A stretch of DNA of 64,000 bases from Avibacterium volantium (GCF_900635775.1 NZ_LR134167.1:1273001-1337000), one strand, 5' to 3'; counted from the first letter of the stretch, positions 36,180 to 46,247 are shown. The notes: generated by a model not told the origin, from the sequence alone. Numbers and translations: made by a program.

Positions 36180-37484
36180 ATGACAATTCTTGTTTTAGGC
36201 ATTAACCATAAAACCGCTTCTGTGGCATTGCGTGAAAAAGTGGCGTTTTCTGATGAGAAACGTCAGCAGGCGTTGCAACAAATTGAGCAAGCTGCTTTGG
36301 CAGACAGCGCTGTGATTTTGTCCACCTGCAACCGCACGGAAGTGTATTTTCATAATAAAGCCATTTCCCCACAAGATGATGCCCAATGGCAACGCCAATG
36401 TATTGACTGGCTGAGCGAAATTCATCAGCTTGATAAAGAAGAACTCAACCATAGTCTTTATGTCAAACAAAACCAGTTTGCTACGCAACATTTAATGCGT
36501 GTCGCGTGCGGATTGGATTCCCTTGTATTGGGTGAGCCACAAATTTTAGGGCAAGTGAAACAAGCTTATCAGTTGAGTGAAGATTATTATCAGCAACATC
36601 AAGGTGCGATTTCTGGCCAGCTTTCTCGCTTATTCCAAAAAACCTTTTCCACGGCAAAGCGTGTGCGCACGGAAACCAGTATCGGTGAAAATGCCGTGTC
36701 GGTGGCCTATACCGCCTGCACGCTCGCGCGTCAAATTTTTGATAGTTTACGTCAGCTGAATATTTTACTTGTTGGCGCGGGCGAAACCATCGAATTGGTA
36801 GCGCGCCATTTATTACGCCACGGCGTGAAAAGTTTAACCATTGCCAACCGAACCCTTGCTCGCGCTGAACAGTTAGTGGAAAAGCTAGGATCGGCACAGA
36901 AAATTCGTGTGGTAGGGCTAGATGATCTTCAAGCAGGCTTAGATCAGGCCGATATTGTGATCAGCTCAACAGGCAGCCCAAACACGCTAATCAGCCAAGC
37001 AATGGTGCAGCACGCACAGAAAAAGCGTTGTTATAATCCAATGCTAATTGTTGATATTGCCGTGCCGCGTGATGTAGAAGAAAGCGCAGGCGAAGTGGAA
37101 AGCGTTTATCATTACACCGTTGATGATTTGCAGAATATCATTCAGCGCAATCTCACCCAGCGTGAACAGGCTTCTGCCGAGGCAGAACAGATTATTGATG
37201 AAGAAAACCAAGCCTTTTTTGAATGGCTCAAGGTGCATCAATTTTCTAATTTAATTCGCCGTTATCGTGAAGAAGCGGAGCAAACCCGCCAAGAAATGCT
37301 AGAAAAAGCCTTGAGTGCCTTACAGCAAGGTGAAAGTGCGGAGCAAATTTTGCAAGAATTAAGCTACAAACTAATGAACAAATTGATCCACACCCCAACC
37401 CAAGCAATGCAAGCCATGGTGAAATCCGGCAACGCACAAGGCTTGCAAGCCTTTTCGCAAGAAATTCAAACCAAACCAGAATAA
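36180..37484 (+). CDS. hemA: glutamyl-tRNA reductase
   Basis: First committed enzyme of C5 tetrapyrrole synthesis; it reduces glutamyl-tRNA to glutamate semialdehyde with NADPH. The 434-residue protein has the catalytic Cys in [10 protein letters not shown] (residue about 50), the [14 protein letters not shown] segment, a Rossmann domain ([18 protein letters not shown], about 190-310) and a C-terminal helical dimerisation domain. N-terminus [13 protein letters not shown] is canonical. A hairpin overlapping the stop codon ends the gene. A single uptake signal lies just upstream. Confidence 0.97.
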   Translation: MTILVLGINHKTASVALREKVAFSDEKRQQALQQIEQAALADSAVILSTCNRTEVYFHNKAISPQDDAQWQRQCIDWLSEIHQLDKEELNHSLYVKQNQFATQHLMRVACGLDSLVLGEPQILGQVKQAYQLSEDYYQQHQGAISGQLSRLFQKTFSTAKRVRTETSIGENAVSVAYTACTLARQIFDSLRQLNILLVGAGETIELVARHLLRHGVKSLTIANRTLARAEQLVEKLGSAQKIRVVGLDDLQAGLDQADIVISSTGSPNTLISQAMVQHAQKKRCYNPMLIVDIAVPRDVEESAGEVESVYHYTVDDLQNIIQRNLTQREQASAEAEQIIDEENQAFFEWLKVHQFSNLIRRYREEAEQTRQEMLEKALSALQQGESAEQILQELSYKLMNKLIHTPTQAMQAMVKSGNAQGLQAFSQEIQTKPE

Positions 37485-37507
37485 GGCGAAAAATCGCCTT
37501 ATTTTAC
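37480..37507 (+). terminator. hemA terminator
   Basis: AATAAGGCGA (37480-37489) / TCGCCTTATT (37494-37503), loop AAAA, then TTT; the stem contains the hemA stop codon. Confidence 0.85.
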
Positions 37508-37532
37508 ACCGCACTTTATTTTTCCTCATCTC

Positions 37533-38045
37533 CTAATCCGTCAAAACCACAACCATAGCCATTACTGTACCGGTCAGGATAAACCATAGGCTACGTTTTA
37601 GCATTTTCTTTGAACCTGGGATAAGCCATAGGGAGCTTATGCAGAAAAAGAGCAGAGAAATGCCGAAAAGGGTAGTGAGCCAAGAATAGGGATATTGCGA
37701 ATTGCCTAAGTGTAGGCGATTTAGTTCAGCGAGCCAGCTTGGGTATTCCATTGCGTGATATTTTACTTCCCCCGTTTTGCTGTGATATTCCCCTTGCTTA
37801 AAATAAAGCACGTCATCTTTTTTCTCGCTAATCAATAAATTTTTTATGCGTAATTTCTGCCCAAGCTGTTGTTCAGTGAGTTGGGGGGAAATGGTTTTTT
37901 CGATATAGACTGAACGTTTGAAAATATTGGTATCTCGATAAATCAACACGATGCCAGTCAGGGCATAAATCGACATAATGACTAATAATAAAAATCCGAA
38001 ATAGCGGTGCAAAATCCGCATCCATTTTGCTGTTGTTTTGTTCAT
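37533..38045 (-). CDS. PepSY-associated membrane protein
   Basis: A 170-residue inner-membrane protein with an N-terminal helix (RYFGFLLLVIMSIYALTGIVLIY), a periplasmic segment of about 90 residues and two C-terminal helices. This is the PepSY-TM architecture (PF03929) common beside TonB-dependent siderophore receptors, where such proteins are suspected ferric-siderophore reductases or helpers. It is divergent from the receptor gene across a 146-base region with Fur-like sites, which supports shared iron control. It is shorter than full PepSY-TM reductases (about 370 or more), so its activity is uncertain. Confidence 0.8.
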   Translation of the reverse strand: MNKTTAKWMRILHRYFGFLLLVIMSIYALTGIVLIYRDTNIFKRSVYIEKTISPQLTEQQLGQKLRIKNLLISEKKDDVLYFKQGEYHSKTGEVKYHAMEYPSWLAELNRLHLGNSQYPYSWLTTLFGISLLFFCISSLWLIPGSKKMLKRSLWFILTGTVMAMVVVLTD

Positions 38046-38107
38046 TTGTATGTTGGTTGGAGGTTAAAGATGCGGTGATTATATAGAAATTTTCTCTATT
38101 GTGTAAA

Positions 38108-38149
38108 TGAAAATAATTATTATTTGTTAAATTAATAATTATTATCAAT
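38108..38149. promoter_or_regulatory. tandem Fur-box-like sites between PepSY gene and receptor
   Basis: Two AT-rich elements resembling the 19-bp Fur consensus GATAATGATAATCATTATC: TGAAAATAATTATTATTTG at 38108-38126 and ATTAATAATTATTATCAAT at 38131-38149. They lie 43-84 bases before the receptor start, in the shared divergent promoter region, and predict repression of both genes by iron. Confidence 0.65.
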
Positions 38150-38191
38150 AGAATAGGGGCTGTTGTTCAATAGATAAGGAGTTCTAATTTT

Positions 38192-40306
38192 ATGAAACTA
38201 GCTTGCCCTCTAAATTTTCCTTTAAAAACGACCGCACTTTTAGTTATAAGTGTTTGTTCTAGCAAGATGTTATATGCGGAGGAAATTTCTTCATCAACAG
38301 AGTATATGGCAGTGTTACCAACGATTGATATTGTTACCACACAGGAAACAGCCAACACAAAGGACTATGTGGGGTATGAAGAAGCGCAAGCAACACGTAA
38401 TCTTCTGGCAATTAAAGAAATGCCACAAACCATTGATGTGATTAACATTCAGAAAAATAAGAATTATGGCACTAATGATTTGAGTTCCATTTTAGAGGGG
38501 AATGCCGGCATTGATGCCACTTATGATATGCGTGGTGAGAATATTTATTTACGTGGTTTTCAGGCGGATGCCAATGATATTTATCGTGATGGGATTCGTG
38601 AAAGTGGTCAAGTTCGTCGTAGCACGGCAAATATTGAACGTGTTGAGATTTTAAAAGGCCCATCGTCAATTTTATACGGACGCAGTAATGGCGGTGGCGT
38701 GATTAATATGGTCAGTAAATTTGCTAATTTTACAACCAGCAGAAATATTGGCGTAACCTATGGTTCTTGGAATAGCCGCAGTGTAAATTTAGATGTGAAC
38801 CAAAAAATTAACGAAAATGTTGCCGTTCGTTTAACTAGTGAGCTTTCTGCGGCAGAGGCTTATCGCTATGGGGTTAGAAATAAAGGGAGAATGTTTTCGC
38901 CAAGCATTAGCCTACAAAGTGATGATGGGCGGCTACAATGGGTTGGGCAATATACCTACGATTATCAATGGCGTATTCCAGATCGCAATCCAGCTAAATC
39001 TGTTTATGATGAAATGGGAATAGGTTATCGCAATAGTTTTTTCCGTGATGGGGACTATGTCGATGATAAATTGCAAGTTTGGCGTTCGGATCTCAAATAT
39101 TTTATTAATGATCAGTGGTTGGTAAATTGGCAGCTGGCTTATCGTCAAGCAGATCAGGATTTTGATCATTATTTTGCAGGAACTTATTCTGCAACGGATA
39201 AAACGTTAAAGCAAAGCTATGCGTGGCAAAAAACACGAAATAAAACGTTCACCAATAATATTACCTTTAATGGTGAATTTGACACAGCTAGTCTTAAACA
39301 TAAAGTCACCATTGGGCTGGATTATAGTCAGGAAGAACGCCACCCTATTTTGGCTGTTTTGCGTAATCAAGAAATTGATCCTTTTCTCAACCGACATCAA
39401 TGGCCAGCTCGTCAGCACCCAAATGCGACGGTAAATAATCGCCATAAAGCGTATAGTACAGGTATTTTTGTACAGGATTTAATTTCATTAACCGATAACG
39501 TAAAAGTGCTATTAGGCGGGCGTTACGATTTTTATCGTTTTAACTCCACAAATATTAAGCAAGAACGCCGTGATACAAAAGGGCATTCCTTCAGCCCAAA
39601 TGTGGGCGTTGTGTGGGAAGTTACACCAGAACATACGCTTTACGCCTCCTTTAACCGTAGTTTCTCACCTTATGGAGGGCGTGGCTATTTAGGGATTAGC
39701 ACCGATCAAAAAGACGTGTTTAATGCCTCACCCGAATATAATCAACAATATGAAGTGGGCATTAAGAGCGATTGGTTTGACAAAACCTTAAGTACCACCT
39801 TATCTGCTTATCAATTAGAACGCCGTAATATTCGTTATCGTCCTAATAAAGATATTCTTGATGTTTGGGCGGTGCGTGGAAAAGATCAATCCAAAGGTGT
39901 GGAATTAAGCCTATTAGGGCAGCTTGCACCGAAATGGTATATCCGTTCTTCAGTAGGCTGGATGGTCGCAAAAATTAAGGAAGATAAACAAAATCCGCAA
40001 AATAACAACCGCACTTTAAATAATACGGGGAATTTCACGAGTAACCTGTTTGTGCGTTATGTACCAACAGAAAAACTCTATTTAGAAACAGGAGTAACCC
40101 ATTTAGGAAAACGTTATTATTTTAATGGTAATCAACAGACAATTCTTCCAAGTTTTACGCGTGTTGATGCAATGGTGGGGTATAATCTTAATCCTGTTAA
40201 TATCACTTTTGCGGTATCAAATTTATTTAATAAAACTTATTGGCGTTCCGATTCAATGCCGGGTAATCCGCGTTCCTTTAATTTACGTTTAACTTATACC
40301 TTTTAA
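38192..40306 (+). CDS. TonB-dependent siderophore receptor
   Basis: An outer-membrane receptor of 704 residues. A signal peptide (about 1-29, cut near MLYAEE) is followed by a plug domain (about 60-165: AIKEMPQTIDVI, LRGFQADANDIYRDG, IERVEILKGPSSILYGR). The 22-strand barrel ends in the aromatic residue F (RLTYTF). The plug sequence belongs to the siderophore class (FhuA/FhuE/catecholate type) rather than the heme or transferrin class, but the ligand cannot be named. It is preceded by Fur-like sites and divergent from a PepSY protein. No ABC importer for the siderophore is nearby. Confidence 0.92.
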   Translation: MKLACPLNFPLKTTALLVISVCSSKMLYAEEISSSTEYMAVLPTIDIVTTQETANTKDYVGYEEAQATRNLLAIKEMPQTIDVINIQKNKNYGTNDLSSILEGNAGIDATYDMRGENIYLRGFQADANDIYRDGIRESGQVRRSTANIERVEILKGPSSILYGRSNGGGVINMVSKFANFTTSRNIGVTYGSWNSRSVNLDVNQKINENVAVRLTSELSAAEAYRYGVRNKGRMFSPSISLQSDDGRLQWVGQYTYDYQWRIPDRNPAKSVYDEMGIGYRNSFFRDGDYVDDKLQVWRSDLKYFINDQWLVNWQLAYRQADQDFDHYFAGTYSATDKTLKQSYAWQKTRNKTFTNNITFNGEFDTASLKHKVTIGLDYSQEERHPILAVLRNQEIDPFLNRHQWPARQHPNATVNNRHKAYSTGIFVQDLISLTDNVKVLLGGRYDFYRFNSTNIKQERRDTKGHSFSPNVGVVWEVTPEHTLYASFNRSFSPYGGRGYLGISTDQKDVFNASPEYNQQYEVGIKSDWFDKTLSTTLSAYQLERRNIRYRPNKDILDVWAVRGKDQSKGVELSLLGQLAPKWYIRSSVGWMVAKIKEDKQNPQNNNRTLNNTGNFTSNLFVRYVPTEKLYLETGVTHLGKRYYFNGNQQTILPSFTRVDAMVGYNLNPVNITFAVSNLFNKTYWRSDSMPGNPRSFNLRLTYTF

Positions 40307-40346
40307 TTAATCAAATAAATGCGGTGTTTCAAGCACCGCATTATTT

Positions 40347-41183
40347 TTAGAGAATAATTGTTTTGTTTTTATAAACAAAGATCCGATCTTGTAAAGCGAG
40401 ATCTAAGGCTTTGGTGAGAACGGTTTTTTCCACATCACGCCCTGCGCGCATCATTGCATCAGCACTGTATGTGTGATCCACATTAATTACGTTTTGCATA
40501 ATAATTGGGCCTTGATCTAATTCATTATTAATGAAATGCGCAGTTGCACCAATAATTTTTACCCCACGTTCATAAGCCTGATGATAAGGTCTTGCGCCAA
40601 TAAACGCAGGCAAGAAAGAGTGGTGGATATTAATCACACGGTTTGGATAGCGCGCAACAAATTCAGGGTTTAACACACGCATATATTTCGCTAACACAAT
40701 ATAATCTGGCGCATATTGATCGATTTTTTCTGCTAATAATTTATCGTGTTCAACGCGGGTTAATCCTTCGTGGCTAATACAATGAAACGGAATGTCAAAA
40801 CGTTCCACTAAATTTCTTAAGGTATCGTGATTACCAATGACGGCAGCAATTTCAACATCTAAGCCACCGTAGTAGTTTTTCATTAAAATATCACCCAAGC
40901 AATGGGCTTCTTTGGTGACTAAAATAACGATGCGTTTTTTCTTCACGCTAATTAATTGGTTATTGGTGCCAACTGGCAAGCTAAAATTGAGATCCGCAAG
41001 CAGGGTTTCATCATTAAAAATCCCTTCTAATTCGGTGCGCATAAAGAAATGTTTTGTTTCGAAATCAACAAATTCATTATTATGAATAATGTTAAGTTGG
41101 TGTTTATAACAAATGTTGGTAATTTTGGCGATTAGGCCTTTATCATCGGGACAATTTGTTAGTAAAATTTTCTTTTCTAGCAT
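40347..41183 (-). CDS. purU: formyltetrahydrofolate deformylase
   Basis: Hydrolyses 10-formyl-THF to THF and formate, balancing one-carbon pools. The 278-residue protein has an N-terminal ACT domain (about 1-80, LLTNCPDDKGLIAKI) and a C-terminal formyl-transferase fold (from about 85) with the catalytic NIHHSFLPAFIGARPYHQAY motif and the late Asp region (ELDQGPIIMQ). The C-terminus is the same as in E. coli PurU. It lies 83 bases downstream of hns, separated by a terminator. Confidence 0.96.
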   Translation of the reverse strand: MLEKKILLTNCPDDKGLIAKITNICYKHQLNIIHNNEFVDFETKHFFMRTELEGIFNDETLLADLNFSLPVGTNNQLISVKKKRIVILVTKEAHCLGDILMKNYYGGLDVEIAAVIGNHDTLRNLVERFDIPFHCISHEGLTRVEHDKLLAEKIDQYAPDYIVLAKYMRVLNPEFVARYPNRVINIHHSFLPAFIGARPYHQAYERGVKIIGATAHFINNELDQGPIIMQNVINVDHTYSADAMMRAGRDVEKTVLTKALDLALQDRIFVYKNKTIIL

Positions 41184-41224
41184 AATGTTGTGTAATAGTT
41201 ATGATTTTATAAAAAAGAGAAATA

Positions 41225-41255
41225 AAAAAGTAAAGCACAGAATGCTTTACTTTTT
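41225..41255 (-). terminator. hns terminator
   Basis: AAAAAGTAAAGCA / TGCTTTACTTTTT perfect 13 bp stem with loop CAGAA; U-rich on the minus strand. Confidence 0.85.
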
Positions 41256-41266
41256 ATCGTAAGAAA

Positions 41267-41671
41267 TTAAATTTCGAAATCAGATAATGATTTACCTGCA
41301 TTTAATGCACGTTGAATTGGAAGTGGGGTTCTGCCTTGGCCTGTCCAGGTTTTTACGTTGCCATTGTCATCAGTGAATTGATATTTCGCTGGGCGAGCAG
41401 GGCGTTTTTGACGTGGTGCTTTTGGTGCTGCAGTTTGCTCTGAAATTAAATCTTCAGGTGTAATTCCTTTTTCTTTTAAGAAATTATGCACTTCAGCAAG
41501 GGATTTTAATCTTTCTGCTTCTTGTTGTGCAGCTTGTGCCACTTCTTCACGTTTTTCTTCAAGTACAGTTTTTACTTTTTCTAAGATTTCTTCTAAATGT
41601 TCTACATCTAGATTTTTTGCTACAGCGCGTAAACTACGAATATTTCTTAATGATCTTAATAAATCACTCAT
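41267..41671 (-). CDS. hns: H-NS family nucleoid-associated protein
   Basis: A 134-residue DNA-bridging protein that silences AT-rich DNA. The N-terminal coiled-coil oligomerisation domain covers about 1-80 (LRNIRSLRAVAKNLDVEHLEEIL). After a Pro/Lys-rich linker comes the C-terminal DNA-binding domain, with WTGQGRTPLPIQRAL carrying the AT-hook-like QGR motif and the final LSDFEI. Length fits E. coli H-NS (137). It could regulate the AT-rich accessory genes in this window, which is inference only. Confidence 0.93.
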   Translation of the reverse strand: MSDLLRSLRNIRSLRAVAKNLDVEHLEEILEKVKTVLEEKREEVAQAAQQEAERLKSLAEVHNFLKEKGITPEDLISEQTAAPKAPRQKRPARPAKYQFTDDNGNVKTWTGQGRTPLPIQRALNAGKSLSDFEI

Positions 41672-41940
41672 TTTAAATCTCCCAAAGTATGATATTAAAT
41701 TAATAAGGTCGTGGCTATAATAACGAAAATATTATTCAAGGTAAATAGCAAATGTTATTTAATGTTTCATTCTTTTTATTTCCTTTATAAAAGTGCGGTA
41801 TTATTTTGCTAAGTTTTTTACATAAATTTCATTTTCGTATAACGCAATCCTTTGCGTGCGGTGAGATGATGTTTAGATAAAAAGTTATCGCTTTTTTATG
41901 GATAATGCTTGCATTTTTCCTTGCTTATTGTAATCTTTGC
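41672..41940. other. AT-rich region between hns and the lysine riboswitch
   Basis: About 270 bases holding the promoters of hns (minus) and of the riboswitch transcript (plus). One uptake-signal core lies near 41790. No clear operator was recognised. Confidence 0.4.
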
Positions 41941-41944
41941 GAGA

Positions 41945-42122
41945 TCCTACTTATGTAGAGGAGCGACTATTATAAGTATTTTTTCTGAGTGGATAACGAT
42001 GAGGAAAAAGGAAAGGAATCGTTGCCGAAATCAATTAAAAGTCGTTTTAATTGGTTGGGAGCGTTTTCGAAAGAAACGTTACTGTCATAGTCTTTTTAAC
42101 AACTATGGAGCGCTACTGGTTA
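41945..42122 (+). ncRNA. lysine riboswitch (L-box)
   Basis: The conserved core segments appear in order: TAGAGG at 41956-41961 with GCG following, AGTA, AGGAATCGTTGCCGAAATC around 42015-42034, a GTTTTAATTGG stem, then CTGTCATAGTC and TATGGAGCGCTACTGG ending near 42121. A GC-rich stem with a T run follows (about 42121-42150), a possible terminator as expression platform. It stands before an NhaC-family gene, matching the known lysine-regulated transporter (LysW type) of gammaproteobacteria. Confidence 0.93.
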
Positions 42123-42219
42123 GGTTGGGTAATTGTGCCTGCCTTTTTATTTTAAATTTTCACCCTTCTTTAAAATAGTAAACTTCAGTGGTTCTCCCTT
42201 ATTCTTAGGTAGAACAATA

Positions 42220-43743
42220 ATGGAACTCTTAGATTATTCCACATCAATTTGGTCGGTTGTCCCGCCCCTGTTAGCCTTATTATTGGCGATTTTCACGCGT
42301 AAAGTGATTTTATCCTTAAGCATTGGTATTTTAATTGGCTCATTAATGTTGGCTGATTTCAGCATTGCCAACACGGCGATTTATTTAAAGAATACCGTGC
42401 AATCTTTAGTATATGGTGATGACGGTTGGAACTTTGATACCATCAACATCATTTTATTTTTATTATTATTGGGAATTTTGACCGCACTTTTAACTGTATC
42501 TGGCAGCAATCGTGCCTTTGCGGAATGGGCGCAAAAGCGTATTAAAAATCGCCGTGGCGCGAAATTAATGGCAGCTTCTTTGGTCTTTGTTACCTTTATT
42601 GACGATTATTTCCACAGTCTTGCGGTGGGTGCGATTGCCCGCCCTGTTACGGATAAATTCAACGTTTCTCGTGCAAAATTAGCCTATATTTTGGATTCCA
42701 CTGCCGCGCCAATGTGTGTGATTATGCCTGTTTCAAGCTGGGGCGCGTACATTATCACCTTAATTTCAGGCTTGCTTGCTACTTACGCCATTACGGATTA
42801 CACCCCAATTGGGGCATTTATGGCAATGAGTGCGATGAACTTCTACGCGATTTTCTCTATTTTAATGGTGTTCTTCGTGGCGTATTTCTCTTTTGACATT
42901 GGTTCAATGGCAAGACACGAAAAACTTGCTCTTGAAAGGGCAGAAGAAGATCAAGATGAGCAAAACGGCGTGAAAGGCCACGTTCGCAACTTGATTTTAC
43001 CTATCGTTACCTTAATTGGCGCAACGGTATTTATGATGTTGCACACAGGTAATGAAGCCCTCGCTGCGGACGGCAAACCTTTCTCTGTATTAGGCGCATT
43101 TGAAAACACTACGGTAGGGATTTCTTTAGTGGTGGGTGGCTGTGCTTCAATCGTTGTGGCAACCCTTTGTATTTTAATTGATCGTCAAGTGAGTTTTGCA
43201 GAATACGCCAAATCTTGGATCGTTGGCGTGAAATCAATGCTTGGTGCGATTTTGATTTTATTCTTCGCTTGGACAATCAACAATGTTGTGGGCGATATGA
43301 AAACAGGGACTTATTTATCTAGCCTTGTTTCTGGTAATTTACCTGTGGCAGTGTTGCCTGCGTTATTGTTCGTATTAGGTGCAGTAATGGCGTTCTCAAC
43401 AGGAACAAGCTGGGGAACATTCGGCATTATGTTGCCAATCGCTGCAGCCATTGCCGCCAATGCCGCACCAGAATTAATGTTGCCTTGTCTTTCAGCCGTA
43501 ATGGCAGGGGCGGTATGTGGCGACCACTGTTCACCAGTTTCCGATACCACCATTTTGTCTTCCACTGGGGCGAAATGTAATCATATGGATCACGTTACCA
43601 CCCAGTTACCTTATGCCTTAACCTTAGCCGCTGCAACCATTGTGGGCTATCTTGTGGTCGGTTACACCGCATCAGGCGTGTTTGGCTTTATTGCTACAGC
43701 AATCACCTTGATTGCACTCATTTTCTTATTTAAAAGACGATAA
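42220..43743 (+). CDS. NhaC-family transporter, probable lysine transporter (LysW type)
   Basis: A 507-residue membrane protein with about 11-12 helices, of the NhaC Na+/H+ antiporter superfamily (PF03553). Typical segments are FVTFIDDYFHSLAVGAIARPVTD, FSTGTSWGTFGIMLP and AVMAGAVCGDHCSPVSDTTILSSTGAKCNHMDHV. By sequence alone it would be called an antiporter, but the lysine riboswitch in its leader supports lysine uptake, as proposed for this gene family by comparative genomics. The ATG at 42220 follows AGGTAG; the earlier in-frame start at 42133 would fall in the riboswitch expression platform. Confidence 0.88.
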   Translation: MELLDYSTSIWSVVPPLLALLLAIFTRKVILSLSIGILIGSLMLADFSIANTAIYLKNTVQSLVYGDDGWNFDTINIILFLLLLGILTALLTVSGSNRAFAEWAQKRIKNRRGAKLMAASLVFVTFIDDYFHSLAVGAIARPVTDKFNVSRAKLAYILDSTAAPMCVIMPVSSWGAYIITLISGLLATYAITDYTPIGAFMAMSAMNFYAIFSILMVFFVAYFSFDIGSMARHEKLALERAEEDQDEQNGVKGHVRNLILPIVTLIGATVFMMLHTGNEALAADGKPFSVLGAFENTTVGISLVVGGCASIVVATLCILIDRQVSFAEYAKSWIVGVKSMLGAILILFFAWTINNVVGDMKTGTYLSSLVSGNLPVAVLPALLFVLGAVMAFSTGTSWGTFGIMLPIAAAIAANAAPELMLPCLSAVMAGAVCGDHCSPVSDTTILSSTGAKCNHMDHVTTQLPYALTLAAATIVGYLVVGYTASGVFGFIATAITLIALIFLFKRR

Positions 43744-43745
43744 AA

Positions 43746-43761
43746 TGTGATCTTGATCACA
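43746..43761. promoter_or_regulatory. CRP-type palindrome
   Basis: TGTGATCTTGATCACA matches the CRP consensus TGTGA-N6-TCACA in both halves. It starts 2 bases after the transporter stop codon and 250 bases before ilvI. Confidence 0.55.
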
Positions 43762-43797
43762 AAATTAGAAATAAAATTTTATTTCGTCTATTTTATA

Positions 43798-43826
43798 AAA
43801 TGCGGCAGATTGTCGCATTTTTTTAT
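43798..43826 (+). terminator. terminator of the lysine transporter gene
   Basis: AAATGCG / CGCATTT around GCAGATTGT, followed by a long T run. Confidence 0.75.
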
Positions 43827-44011
43827 TTTTAGCTGAATTTTATTTTATAAAATATCGAATTTACAGAGTTTTTAGAAATTTATTCTGAAAAATCACCGCT
43901 CTTTTCACTCAAATCTTGCTAGACAAGCCATTCTCAATCCGTTACAAATAATCATCGTTAATGAAAAAACAGAAGTGCGGTGCAAATTCCGCAAATTTTT
44001 GCGAGGTAACA

Positions 44012-45730
44012 ATGAAAAAATTATCAGGTGCGGAAATGGTTGTGCAATCCTTGCGTGATCAGGGCGTAAAATTTGTATTTGGCTACCCCGGTGGCTCGGT
44101 GTTGGATATTTATGATGCTATCCACACATTAGGCGGCATTGAGCATATTTTGGTGCGCCACGAGCAAGCGGCAGTGCATATGGCTGACGGCTATGCACGT
44201 TCCACAGGGGAAGTGGGCTGTGTGTTAGTTACATCGGGCCCCGGGGCAACCAATGCCATTACAGGGATTGCTACTGCGTATATGGATTCTGTGCCTTTGG
44301 TGGTGATTTCTGGGCAAGTAATGTCTGGCTTGATCGGTAGTGATGCGTTCCAAGAATGCGATATGGTGGGGATCTCTCGCCCTGTGGTGAAACACAGCTT
44401 TTTGGTAAAACGGGCAGAAGATTTGCCTGAAGTGATCAAAAAGGCGTTTTATATTGCCTCCACAGGTCGCCCGGGGCCAGTGGTGATTGATTTGCCGAAA
44501 GATGTGCTAAACCCGGCTAATAAATATACTTATACCTATCCGCAAGAAATCAGCTTGCGTTCTTATAATCCGACAGTGCAAGGGCATAAAGGGCAGATCA
44601 AAAAAGCGTTGAAAGCCTTATTGGTGGCGAAAAAGCCCGTGCTTTTCATTGGTGGTGGGGCGATCACGGCAAATTGTAGTGAACAAATTCACCAATTTGC
44701 GAAACAATTAAATCTACCTGTTACCTCTTCCTTAATGGGGCTAGGTGCATTTCCAAGTACGGATAAACAGTTCTTAGGAATGCTAGGAATGCACGGCACA
44801 TACGAAGCGAATAACGCAATGCACCACAGTGATTTGATCTTTGCTATTGGCGTGCGTTTTGATGATCGCACCACCAATAATTTGGCAAAATATTGCCCGA
44901 ATGCCAAGGTAGTGCATATTGATATTGATCCAACGTCCATTTCTAAAAATGTGCCAGCGGCGATCCCGATTGTGGGCAGTGCAGAAAATGTGTTAAATGA
45001 AATGTTAGCTTTATTAGAAGAAGATAACTTAGCCAAATCTCAAGCAGATCTGAGTGATTGGTGGAAACAAATTGATGAATGGAAAGCGGTGAAATGCTTG
45101 GATTTTGATGGCAATAGTGGCGTGATTAAACCCCAGCAAGTGATCGAAACGGTTTACCGTTTAACCAAAGGTCAGGCTTATGTGGCATCTGATGTGGGAC
45201 AGCATCAAATGTTTGCGGCGTTGCATTATCCTTTTGATCAGCCTCGCCATTGGATTAACTCAGGCGGGCTTGGCACAATGGGTTTTGGCTTGCCAGCAGC
45301 ATTAGGCGTGAAACTGGCTCACCCAGAGGCAACGGTGGTGTGTGTAACAGGGGACGGCAGTATTCAAATGAATATTCAAGAACTTTCTACCGCACAACAA
45401 TACGGCATTCCTGTAGTGATCATTAGCCTTAATAACCGTTTCTTAGGAATGGTGAAACAATGGCAGGATTTAATTTATTCAGGGCGTCATTCGCACTCGT
45501 ATATGGATTCACTGCCTGATTTTGTGAAATTAGCCGAATCTTATGGACACGTTGGCATTCAAATTGATCACCCTGAAGAATTGGAAGAAAAGCTGGCACA
45601 GGCTTTTGCTATTAAAGATAAATTAGTGTTTGTTGATATTAAAGTGGATGAAACCGAACACGTTTATCCAATGCAAGTGCGTGGCGGTGCGATGAATGAA
45701 ATGATTTTAACTAAACCGGAGAAAGCCTAA
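44012..45730 (+). CDS. ilvI: acetolactate synthase isozyme III, large subunit
   Basis: TPP- and FAD-dependent catalytic subunit that makes acetolactate/acetohydroxybutyrate for valine, leucine and isoleucine. The 572-residue protein has an N-terminal PYR domain ([32 protein letters not shown] with the catalytic Glu), a central FAD domain and a C-terminal PP domain ([29 protein letters not shown], the TPP motif GDGS-N). The ATG at 44012 follows CGAGGTAAC; the frame is open to 43961. Length fits E. coli IlvI (574). It overlaps ilvH by TAATG. A CRP-like palindrome lies upstream. Confidence 0.96.
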   Translation: MKKLSGAEMVVQSLRDQGVKFVFGYPGGSVLDIYDAIHTLGGIEHILVRHEQAAVHMADGYARSTGEVGCVLVTSGPGATNAITGIATAYMDSVPLVVISGQVMSGLIGSDAFQECDMVGISRPVVKHSFLVKRAEDLPEVIKKAFYIASTGRPGPVVIDLPKDVLNPANKYTYTYPQEISLRSYNPTVQGHKGQIKKALKALLVAKKPVLFIGGGAITANCSEQIHQFAKQLNLPVTSSLMGLGAFPSTDKQFLGMLGMHGTYEANNAMHHSDLIFAIGVRFDDRTTNNLAKYCPNAKVVHIDIDPTSISKNVPAAIPIVGSAENVLNEMLALLEEDNLAKSQADLSDWWKQIDEWKAVKCLDFDGNSGVIKPQQVIETVYRLTKGQAYVASDVGQHQMFAALHYPFDQPRHWINSGGLGTMGFGLPAALGVKLAHPEATVVCVTGDGSIQMNIQELSTAQQYGIPVVIISLNNRFLGMVKQWQDLIYSGRHSHSYMDSLPDFVKLAESYGHVGIQIDHPEELEEKLAQAFAIKDKLVFVDIKVDETEHVYPMQVRGGAMNEMILTKPEKA

Positions 45731-46221
45731 TGCGTAGAATTTTATCAGTGTTATTAGAAAATGAATCGGGGGCGTTATCCCGCGTAGTGGGCTTATTCTC
45801 TCAACGTGCCTTTAATATTGAAAGCCTCACTGTTGCGCCCACCGATGATCCCACGCTTTCGCGTATGACTATCGAAGCTTACGGCGATGAGCAAGTGCTA
45901 GAGCAAATTGAAAAGCAACTACATAAGCTAGTGGACGTGTTTAAAGTAATAAGCCTAAGCGATTGTGAACACGTTGAACGTGAAGTGATGTTGGTGAAAG
46001 TGCGTGCACAAGGCAGCTCCCGTGATGAGTTAAAACTCTTGGCGGAAATCTTTCGCGGACAAATCGTGGACGTTACCACCAAATCCTACACCATTCAATT
46101 AGTGGGAACAAAAGACAAACTTGATGCTTTTGTAAAAGCATTAAAAGAAGAAAGTTCGCTGATTGAAATTGTCCGTTCAGGCTTGATCAGCCTTTCGCGT
46201 GGCGAGAAAAATTGTTTGTAG
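45730..46221 (+). CDS. ilvH: acetolactate synthase isozyme III, small (regulatory) subunit
   Basis: A 163-residue regulatory subunit, which in the family confers valine feedback inhibition on IlvI. It has an N-terminal ACT domain (about 1-78: [42 protein letters not shown]) and a C-terminal ALS_ss_C domain (about 80-158). Length equals E. coli IlvH (163). Its ATG overlaps the ilvI stop. A terminator made of inverted uptake signals follows. Confidence 0.96.
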   Translation: MRRILSVLLENESGALSRVVGLFSQRAFNIESLTVAPTDDPTLSRMTIEAYGDEQVLEQIEKQLHKLVDVFKVISLSDCEHVEREVMLVKVRAQGSSRDELKLLAEIFRGQIVDVTTKSYTIQLVGTKDKLDAFVKALKEESSLIEIVRSGLISLSRGEKNCL

Positions 46222-46247
46222 GAATAGAGTAGAAAAGCCGTAAAAAA

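Noticed and set aside
41909..42178. 89-codon ORF before the lysine transporter
   Set aside because: It covers the lysine riboswitch aptamer, whose conserved RNA elements explain the sequence.
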